The notes under the pieces are model-generated. The model was not told the DNA's origin, did not search any database, and was given only the letters and a program-made list of their open reading frames with translations. A program made the position numbers and the translations under genes. Source: an uncultured Clostridia bacterium (GTDB taxonomy: Bacteria; Bacillota; Clostridia; Christensenellales; Borkfalkiaceae). Taken from it: 15,493 nucleotides of DNA. Shown piece after piece: positions 1 to 8,900 of the stretch (positions are counted from its first letter, which is position 1; the number at the start of each line of letters is the position of its first letter). Location: positions 1 through 15,493 of the forward strand of contig CAMWUS010000008.1 of the NCBI GenBank assembly GCA_947177495.1, read 5' to 3'.

Positions 1-2790
1 GTAGAGATCAAATTCGGCGTCATTCTCGAATACGCTCATTCGGATACCGTCAACGTGAAAAAGGGCACCGATAAAAACGATTACCCTTTCGCAAAAGACT
101 TTAACCTTATCATCAACGGGATTCCCTTCAACGTCATTCCCGAGAGCAATTTCATCGGGCTTGACGAGGTGGATTTCGACAGAGCGGGCAGCTACGAGGT
201 TACGCTCCAAATCGCCTATAACCTAAGTCCCCCCAAGGGATTGAGCAGCAGGGTAGATTTCGAGTACGTGGAAAAGAAAATCACGTACGTCGTAGAAGAA
301 AAGACGGTGCAAACTGCCGTTAAGCAGAACGTCGTTTCCGTCCCGCAGGGTACCAAGGAGTACAATCCGTTCTCCAACATTAGCGTAAACGTAAACGGGA
401 TCCTGCAATTTTTAACGGATAATCCCGATTGGGCAGACGGTTTCAGTACCTGCTATGCGCGTCTGTTGAGCGAACCGATTGATTTTTCAAGCGCGGAATC
501 TCAGACGGTGCGGGTGGCGGTGTATCCTTACGGGAACGACGCAGAGCCCATCGAGCTGAGCTACGAATTTGTCATTCAAACGGATATCGTGGTTACCGCG
601 CAGGACATCGGCTTGTTTACGGGCGGGACGTTGTTCGTAACCGACTTGTTTACCGTAACCGAGGGCGGCAAGCCTGTCGAGGTCACGTTCGACATGATTT
701 CGGGCAAGGCGGATACCTTCCGCGCGGGCGTGTACACCGTGGAACTTTCCTACGGCGGCGTACATAAGAGCGCAACCGTTACGGTGTTCGACAGCGGCAT
801 GAAGGGCACTTACCGCACGTTGCTTACCACCATCCCTGCCGCTTCCGATGACGACGATGACGACGTCGACGGGGACTACGGCGTGGACGCATACACGGCT
901 ACGCCTTCCGCGAGAGCGGCAAGCTCCGTGTTTGTGCTCGACAACCTCGTGATCGGCGAAGACGGCTCCGTGAAGTGGGGGAACACTCCCGCTGTCATCA
1001 CGGGCGGTATCGACGAAAACACGCTACTTATCAAAATCGGGAGCAACGATTTCACGCTGCATTACAGCGACGGCATCGTCGTGCTCGATCCGCATAATAC
1101 CTTAAAGCTTGGCTTTACCGATGCGCGCCGTCCCATGGTTTTCTTTAACGAGGCGCAGTGGACGCTCCAAGATTACGTGATAATCAACTATTCGTCGGAC
1201 TACGTGCTGTCCACTTCGTTTATTTCGTTCAGCATTGATACGTTCCGCATTAAGGACAAGTCGGACGGCAGAGAACTTTGGTACGGACTGAAAACACATT
1301 TGGTGGAAAAGACGAGCGCGGATACCCTTTACACGGTCAGCTGGGGCGAAGTGGTATATGCGGAGGGGTTCGTTTCCCTAACGGGAACGGCTTCTGCGCT
1401 CACCTATGAGGGTGAAGAATACCGCTTCGAAATGCAGTCCAACCGCGTGGGAAAGATTATTAAAAGCGATTCCACGAAAAACAAGTTTACGGGCAAATCC
1501 TTCCGCGGCACTGTGAACGGGGCGAACGCAGCCTTTTCCGTTTCGCAATCGGGCGGATACGAGCTTACGGTTGGCGGCAAACGGGCGTTCTACCTCACGC
1601 AGTACGACGTTGCCAACGCCAAAAATTGCTACGTCGACACCATATCGGATAAAATTTTCCTTTACAATCTCGAAGATAAGTTCTCCTATACTTTCAAGTT
1701 GGATTTAGAGACGCTTACCTTCACGCTGTTGGAGAAGGACGCTTATTACGGCTACTACGTGGCGGGGAACAAGCTGATTTTCCTCGACGGGTACGGCACG
1801 GGCATCATTAACTTTAATACGAGTTCGTGGTCTTACACGCAGTTCCGTTATACCGTACAGAGCGGCATCGTATCCATTCGGTACGTAGATACCAAACCCA
1901 GCTTCACCTACGGCAGCGGCGCGGAATTCTATTTGGGTGAATTCCTCAATACGCTTACCGTAAAGAGCTTCGCAGACAATTCGCTTGACGGATTGACATT
2001 TGAAAACACACAAATTGCCGACGGCGCAATCGTTCGTATTTCGAACTATCGTTTCGGTGCGGACGTCACGCGCGGACCGTCCCGTCTCTTGGATGCGATC
2101 AGCATCGTCACCAAAGACGGTGCGCTTACGGGCGATGCAAAAAAGGCGTGCGTGGATATGCGCTCCGTTGTGTTCAGCGCACCCGGCTTCCACCGCTTTG
2201 CGGTAAATCTTACGGTACAGGGCGAGGCGGTTACCGCTTACTACACGGTGCAGGTCGTTCCCAAACTTTACGAGGGCAATCCGCTCTTTGCCGCTTACGG
2301 CGCGGGCGTGATGTTAAAAGAGAACAGCCTCACGCTCGACGAGTTCGGACAGGTCACGCTTGTTTGCGGCGGCGTGCGCTATGAGGGCTTTGCAACGTTA
2401 GAGAGCGAAAACGCTTTCACCGTAAAAGCTTATTCGAAGAGCGGCGCGTTCGTTACCGCTCGGGGCGAAAAGGTTGCGGACGGCATTTTTCGCTTCACTG
2501 CGACGGGTGCGGTCGGCTTTACCGATTATTACACCACGGGCACTAGCCGCGTGGTTGCGGCGGGCGGTACGGCGCTTCGCGAATTTACGGTGGGCGACGT
2601 TCGCACATACGTGCTTTCGGGCTCTCCCACGCTCGCGGGCGACGTCGTAACCATAGAGCTCATGACGGGCAGTGTGGAGAACGGCAACGTTATAAAGATT
2701 ACCAACGGCGAGGATATCACCTATTTGCGTATTATCGCTTGGGGTAATATCACCGAAGGTCTCGTAGTCTTAAAGGATTACGAAGCATAA
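1..2790 (+). CDS. Large secreted beta-rich surface protein, 5' partial
   Basis: The reading frame is open from base 1, so the start and any signal peptide lie upstream; 929 residues are visible. The GTG at 55 is only the first possible start codon inside the window and is not a believable start. I do not recognise a named family. The sequence is rich in short beta-strand patterns with Gly, Thr, Tyr and Val, and several stretches look like bacterial Ig-like folds (for example G-S-Y-E-V-T-L near 190-210 and G-V-Y-T-V-E-L followed by A-T-V-T-V near 727-786). A linker rich in aspartate (six in a row at 847-864) separates the N-terminal part from the rest. A module at about 1690-1815 with an F-L-D-G-Y-G core resembles one in the next gene. 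No catalytic motif, sortase signal or C-terminal membrane segment is seen. It is probably exported and surface-exposed, by analogy with its lipoprotein neighbour. It ends 111 bases before that gene. Confidence 0.8.
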   Translation, partial: VEIKFGVILEYAHSDTVNVKKGTDKNDYPFAKDFNLIINGIPFNVIPESNFIGLDEVDFDRAGSYEVTLQIAYNLSPPKGLSSRVDFEYVEKKITYVVEEKTVQTAVKQNVVSVPQGTKEYNPFSNISVNVNGILQFLTDNPDWADGFSTCYARLLSEPIDFSSAESQTVRVAVYPYGNDAEPIELSYEFVIQTDIVVTAQDIGLFTGGTLFVTDLFTVTEGGKPVEVTFDMISGKADTFRAGVYTVELSYGGVHKSATVTVFDSGMKGTYRTLLTTIPAASDDDDDDVDGDYGVDAYTATPSARAASSVFVLDNLVIGEDGSVKWGNTPAVITGGIDENTLLIKIGSNDFTLHYSDGIVVLDPHNTLKLGFTDARRPMVFFNEAQWTLQDYVIINYSSDYVLSTSFISFSIDTFRIKDKSDGRELWYGLKTHLVEKTSADTLYTVSWGEVVYAEGFVSLTGTASALTYEGEEYRFEMQSNRVGKIIKSDSTKNKFTGKSFRGTVNGANAAFSVSQSGGYELTVGGKRAFYLTQYDVANAKNCYVDTISDKIFLYNLEDKFSYTFKLDLETLTFTLLEKDAYYGYYVAGNKLIFLDGYGTGIINFNTSSWSYTQFRYTVQSGIVSIRYVDTKPSFTYGSGAEFYLGEFLNTLTVKSFADNSLDGLTFENTQIADGAIVRISNYRFGADVTRGPSRLLDAISIVTKDGALTGDAKKACVDMRSVVFSAPGFHRFAVNLTVQGEAVTAYYTVQVVPKLYEGNPLFAAYGAGVMLKENSLTLDEFGQVTLVCGGVRYEGFATLESENAFTVKAYSKSGAFVTARGEKVADGIFRFTATGAVGFTDYYTTGTSRVVAAGGTALREFTVGDVRTYVLSGSPTLAGDVVTIELMTGSVENGNVIKITNGEDITYLRIIAWGNITEGLVVLKDYEA

Positions 2791-2793
2791 AAA

Positions 2794-2818
2794 GTTCGCT
2801 TTCTTTTGCAAAGCGGAC
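2794..2818. other. Hairpin after the first surface-protein gene
   Basis: A 9-bp stem (2794-2802 with 2810-2818, one G-U pair) and a 7-base loop lie just after the stop codon. On the + strand no T run follows, so it is a poor intrinsic terminator for the upstream gene. On the - strand the same stem is followed by five Ts, which would suit a terminator of antisense transcripts. It may also act as a 3' mRNA-stabilising hairpin. A second small stem (GGGG 2825-2828 with CCCC 2834-2837) follows it. Confidence 0.4.
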
Positions 2819-2849
2819 GGACGAGGGGTTCTTCCCCGAAATAATAATT

Positions 2850-2877
2850 TTGTAAACATTTTTTTCCAAATAAAAAT
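2850..2877 (+). promoter_or_regulatory. Possible weak sigma-A promoter for the giant lipoprotein gene
   Basis: An A/T-rich stretch contains TTGTAA (2850-2855) and, 15-16 bases later, an A-rich TAAAAAT (2871-2877). The match is poor, and in such A/T-rich sequence it could be chance. It is listed because the gene has no other visible promoter in the 111-base gap. Confidence 0.25.
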
Positions 2878-2901
2878 GAGAAAAATGAAAGGAGAAGCAG
2901 T

Positions 2902-5900
2902 ATGAAAAAAAGCAGATTGCTGGTACTGGCGGCGGCGAGCGCGGCACTTTGCGCGGCGGCGGTAGGCTGCGGTGACAAACACGAGCACGAATACGGTTCG
3001 TGGAATCTCACGCAAGCGCCTACCCTCACCCAAGAGGGCAGCGCAACGCGCACCTGTACGGCAGACGATGGCGAAGTGGTAACCGTAACCGTTCCCGCTT
3101 TGTCGAACACGGACGTGTGGACGGTGTCGGGGACGACCGATGCTACGCACACGGCGGCGGGTAAGACGGTTTACACCTCCGAGTACGGCACGGTGGAAAT
3201 TACCATTGCGCAGGGCAAGCACGATTGGGGCGAATGGAAAATCACCAAAAAGCCGAACACAGTCACCGAAAAGGGTGAGATGAAGCGCGAATGCAAATCG
3301 GAAGACGGCGAAGAAGTTGCGACAATCGACCTGACGGACGCTTCGGTTTGGAAGAAGGACGCGAACAAATCCAAGCCCGCAGATCACTACAAAGACGGCG
3401 AGGACGTTTATGTTTCCGAAAAGTACGGTTTAGAAGTTTCGATAACCGTATCCAAGACCGCCGCGCACGATTGGGACGAATGGAAAATCACCCAAAAGCC
3501 TAACGCAGTCACCGAACAGGGTGAGATGAAGCGCGAATGCAAAGCGAAAGACGGTGGAGAAGAAATCGAGAAAATCGACTTGACGGACACTTCGGTTTGG
3601 AAGAAGGACGCGGACAAATCCACGCCCAATTCGCACACCGAAGACGGCGAGGACGTTTATGTTTCCGAAAAGTACGGCTTGGAAGTGGCGATAACCGTAT
3701 CCAAGAACGCCGAGCACAAGTGGAGCGACTGGACAATCGTGAAGGAGCCTGAGTTTGACAAGCCGGGCACGGCAAAGCACTCCTGCAACATTAAGGATTG
3801 CCCGGAGCAAGACGTAGAAGAACCCGTTCCCGCTTTGAGCAACACCGAGGTTTGGAAGAAAGAGGAAGTTTCCGCAGATTACAACCATGCGGCAAAGACC
3901 GTTTACACTTCCGAATACGGCGTAGTCGAAATCCCCGGCGCGGCGAAGCTCGTTGCTCCCTACGACGGAAAGACTTATATTCCCATAATGGTTGAAGTCG
4001 AAGAGGAGGGCAAAATCCGCGTTACCGTTGCGTGGGTGGGAGCGCAGATGAAGCTCGACGAAAAGGGCGAAGGCAAAGGCGATGCGTTCCCTTATCAGAA
4101 CGAATCGTGGAAGGTTTCCATGGTAGATGCCGAAAAGGGCAAAATCTCCATCGTTTCGACACCTGCAAGCGGCGAAGCAAAGACCTATGACGCTTACGTC
4201 GACATGACCACGGGTGTGATCGTTCGCCCGAGAGACGCTTCCTGGAGCACTGTTTTCGTATTCCTGCCCTATGAGTGGGATGCAGAAAAGAGCCATGTAG
4301 AAGCGGCGGTTTTGGACGAATCGATTGCCATTACATATTCCAAGGAAGATGTTGTAGAAAACAGCTTTGTATTCAATGAAACGGCGTTCTTCGGCGTAAA
4401 TTTCGCAAGTGATAAGGCGGGCGAAAACAAGATTTCCGTAACCGAATTTGCCGAACAGCCGCTCGTTTACGTTGTAAAGGGCAACGACGTTATCGCTTCC
4501 TATGCAAAGAATGCGGACGGCGAATTCGTTCCCGCCGACGGTTACGAGGGAACTTACACGCTCACCGAGGGCACGGGTGCGGATGCGACGCAATACACGG
4601 TGATTGTTTCCGGTAGCGGCATGATTGCGGTTATGATTGGCGACAATCCCCTTGTAGGCACTTATGAAATCGCTGAGGAAGGCGCGGCTTACACCGCAAG
4701 CGCAATCATCGAGGGCGCTTATTACGAGGCGGTACTCAACGACGACTTCACGGGTACGATGGTTATGCCTATGGTAACCGTTACGTACGACTTGAACGGC
4801 GTGGGCGAGTTGGATAAGACTGCAGAAGGGTTCAATAAGAACATCGTTGCTACTCTTACGAATCCCGCAGATACCGACACGAAGAAATTCGGCGGTTGGT
4901 ATTTCGACGCGGCTTGCACGCAACGCGTTCCCGCTGAGTTCAAGCCCACGGACAATGTTACGATTTACGCGAAATGGTCGGATAAGGGCAGCATTACCGT
5001 AGTCGTAGAACAGGGCGGTGCAGGCGTTGAAGTTTACTTCGGAGACGAGGATAAGCTTTCCGACGTACTTGCGGCGCACGGCATCGAAGTCGGCGTAGAC
5101 AAAGCGAACTGGCGCGTATTCAGAGGTTGGTATTTGGATGTAGATTACACACAAGCAATCGATATCAATACGGACCTCACCATTGCGGACGGTGATGGTG
5201 CGACGATTTATGCCAAGTGGGAAGCGCTTCCTGTTTACTACGGCACCTTTACGGGCAACAAGCTGAATACAAATGCGCAATACTGCTTTGCGGCAACCGT
5301 TGACATTGACGAAGACGGCATCGTTACGTTCACCCGCGTTAAGAATTCGAGCGGAGCAACGGATGAGCTGAAAGGTACGGTTACCGGCTATACCGAGGCG
5401 ACGCAGGTTCTTACCTGGAAAGTGAACGGCGAGGACACCGTTTATAGAATGTGGTTTGATAAGACGAGCGGCTTCATCGCGTTTGCGGATGAGATGGCGG
5501 AAGACGCGCTCGGGCAGAACCCCTACGTTGTTTCCCGCAACGGCGATACGGTTACGACCGATATTTATACGTTCGGGTTCTACAACGGCAATGCGGCTTA
5601 TAATCATACTTGCATCGTTACTTACGAGACGGAGGGCGGCGAAAGCAAAACGCTCCTCATCTATACCGATAAGATTTACACCGACGTAAGCTTGTCCGAT
5701 TATAAGGGCGACGCTCTTGCGGTGAACGAGGTGGCAAACTCCAAAACGCTTGTTGTGAAGCAGAGCGATACCGTCGTGCTCGCACTCGGCAATACGGGAA
5801 CGAAAATCGCCGCTTCCACCTCTGCAAAAGACGAGCTTGGGAAGAGCGCGAAGTTACAGCTTCTCGATGAGTACTACGGCAAATATACCGTGGACGGAAC

Positions 5901-8900
5901 CGATTACTTCCTTAACGGCTTGGGACAAATCGAATGGGACGGTGCTCAAGGCACTGCGAGCGCGGGCTATACCTACGTCAAAGAGGAAGGCGGCTTCCGC
6001 ATTTTCGACGTGTTCGAACGCAAAGTCGTTTCCAAGCAAATTCAAGTAGAGAACCCGATGTACGATCCCGATGATTACGAGAGCGAAGAGTTCATTACGG
6101 AAACGATTTCCGCTTATGAGAACGTAGGTTACTATCAGTTGAAAGTTGCTACGGCGAGCGGCAGCAACACCTTCGAGAAAATCATGGTTACCGTTACGGT
6201 GAAGAATGCTACGGGCCCCGCCACGGCGGACGGCACCGCGACCGTGAACGCGAAGGTTGAAATGCTTCCCGCGGCTCCCGTCGATCCTACGGGCGCGAAA
6301 ATCTTCGTCGGTTGGTATACCGATCCCGAGCTTGAAACTCCCGCAACCGCAACCGCATACGAGGTCGGCGATACGCCTACCCTTTATGCCAAGTGGGACG
6401 TGCGCGTAACAGTCACCGTACACCTCAATTACGAGGATAAGACCGAGGTTTACGAATTCGCGCAGGGCGCTACAGCTGATATCTCCGCAATCACGCGCGA
6501 CGGATACTACCTTGTCGGGTTGTACACGGACGAAGCTTGCACGGACGGCAACGAATGGGCAGGTAACGGCGCGGCAATCAACGCAAGCGTAGATATTTAC
6601 GCCAAGTGGGAACTTGCCGCACAAATGGCGGGTACCTACAAGGGCTGGAATTTCTTCAGCACCACGCAAGGCACGAAATCCGCAAGCGATCTTTCTACTC
6701 TAATTCTTACGGTAACGATAAACGGAAGTGTTACTGGTAAAGTTACGGCACAGTTGACCGAAGAGCAGTTTACTCTCCAAGACGATAGTGTTGTTTTGTC
6801 GAATAATTATATCTATTTCAACAAAGCAGCAGGTATTATTTGGAAAGCATACAGTGCTAATAGTACTAGCGTTGGAACGGATACATATCTCGCGTTTGAT
6901 ATGTCGAGAATCAAATCGGTCGAATATTCCGGTCGCGGTGAAAATTCAAAATATATCGGCTGGTTGACGCTCACTTATCTCGACGACTCTACCATGAACG
7001 TGTTCTGCTATAACGACAGGATTTATGATAACGTAACTTGGACGGATGGCTTAGAGGCTTCGAAGGCAAACGACGCAAAAGAAATTCAAGTTTGGGATAA
7101 AGAGGGGACCGAGCTTTACTTGAAAGTGAAAACGGGTTCTAGCTGGAGCGATCCCAAAGCGGAACGCGGAACGTATACGAACGACGAGGGCGAGACGCTC
7201 TTCCTCAACGGCGGTGATCAAGTTGTCTACGGTGGAAAGAAAGGTACCTATTCCGCAGTTACGGGCAAGGACTATAACTACAACGTAGACCTCGACGGGG
7301 CACGCTACTGGCTTACGGTAGAAGGGCAAACCTTCTCCATCGAAAAGCCCATGGCAACCATTGAGTTCAACATGAACGGAAAGGGCGAAACGGTAACGAC
7401 TGAGCAAAACGTTTCCAAGTCGCTTACTTTCTCGTCGGTTATTACTACCACTCCCACGGCAGACGGCTTTATCTTCCGCGGCTGGTATGAGAACGAAGAA
7501 TGCACGGGAAGCTCGAAAACGTCGTACAATCCTTCCGACAAAACGACGAAGACCTTCTACGCCAAGTGGGATAAGGCAATCACCGTTATGCTCAACTACG
7601 GCGGAAAGATGGAAAATGCACCCGTTGAGGGCAAGTATGCGGGCGACTCCTATACGCCTGTTCTTCCTACCGATATTATCGACGGGCAGGGTGCAGAGGG
7701 TTGGTATACCGACGCCGAATTTACCAACAAAGTAACGGGAAGCTACACCTTTACGGACGACACCGTCTTCTACTGCAAGTGGGTTGTGGCACATCCGCTC
7801 TATGGTTCGTATAAAGGTTACGAGGTGTATGCTTCTAGCTATACCGATACGATGTCTGCAAGCTCGAAGAACTTTACCGTTAACCTTACCGGTTCGATGA
7901 CGGGAAGTAAGAGCGGTACGTACGTATTCCCTGAGATTGCAGCAGGAACGACGAGCGGTTTCTTCAATACCACCTATAACGGTAGTAATTATTACACTTA
8001 TTTCGACTCGGCGAAGGGTTTCTTTGCCATGGCGGACGGTACTACGGCGAATACCTTTGCCAAGGACGCACATTTTGCATTCAAAGCGGCAAACGTTACG
8101 TTCTCTTCGAGCAGCGACCTTATCTACTGGAACGATAGAACAAGCTGCCTTATGAAGTTCACGGTAGACGGCGAAACGGTTTATGTGTTCTGGAACGGAG
8201 ACAATATCTATCCGTATGCAACCGTTTCCGTTACGAATGCGGCGGGCGAAGCTGTAACCAATTTCGCGCAGTTCAAGACGAAAGGAAACGTGCTCACCGT
8301 TGCAACTTACGGCGGCGAAAACCTTGGAAGCTTCGGGTACAACGGAACAAGCTTTGTGGGCTCCGATGGTACGAACGGTACCTATACGGGCACTTTGGGT
8401 GATATCGATTCGGACGGCTACGGCACGTTTAAGTTGGCGGGCACGGTACTCGATCCTACCGTAGACGGCAACAAACTTACCTTTGTCGTTAACAATTCCA
8501 TGAAGGTTATCGAAATCGACGTTGCTGCGAAAACCTATGAGCAAAAACTGGACGGCTATCAGGGTACCTACACCTTGCCGGGCGAGGGCGCAGGCACTAT
8601 TGAGCTTGACGGATACGGCGGCGCAGGCGAGGGCGTAACGTACGTTGTTTCGGGCGCAACCCTTAACGTTTACAGCGCGGCAGGCGCAAGCGCATACGGT
8701 ATCAACGTAGAAACCAAAACGCTTTCCGCTAAGAGCATATTCGCAGGATTAACGTTTACGGGTAAATATTACAACGAATGGGATGAGAAAAATGCGGATA
8801 TTAAAATTATATTCGATGATTCGCCTACGACTTCCGGTGTTATCTACTCGGGTTCCGGCACCTTATTCTACTTCAACTTTACGGCAGAATTGAGTGGGAA

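Noticed and set aside
55..57. GTG as the start of the first surface-protein gene
   Set aside because: The frame is open for all 18 codons before it, up to the window edge. No ribosome site is seen, and no signal peptide follows, so the true start is upstream.
2980..3939. Tandem repeats as a CRISPR array
   Set aside because: The repeat units are about 245 bases, in frame and coding, with no short identical repeats separated by unique spacers.
3430..5607. Very long open frame on the - strand, antisense to the lipoprotein gene
   Set aside because: The + strand frame over it is a clear repeat-bearing lipoprotein. The antisense translation lacks domains, contains scattered Arg/Val-rich sequence and has no ribosome site; it is a codon-bias shadow.
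7051..8544. Second long - strand open frame inside the lipoprotein gene
   Set aside because: Same reasons: it covers InlB-type repeats on the + strand, has no recognisable family and repeats the antisense pattern of the coding repeats.
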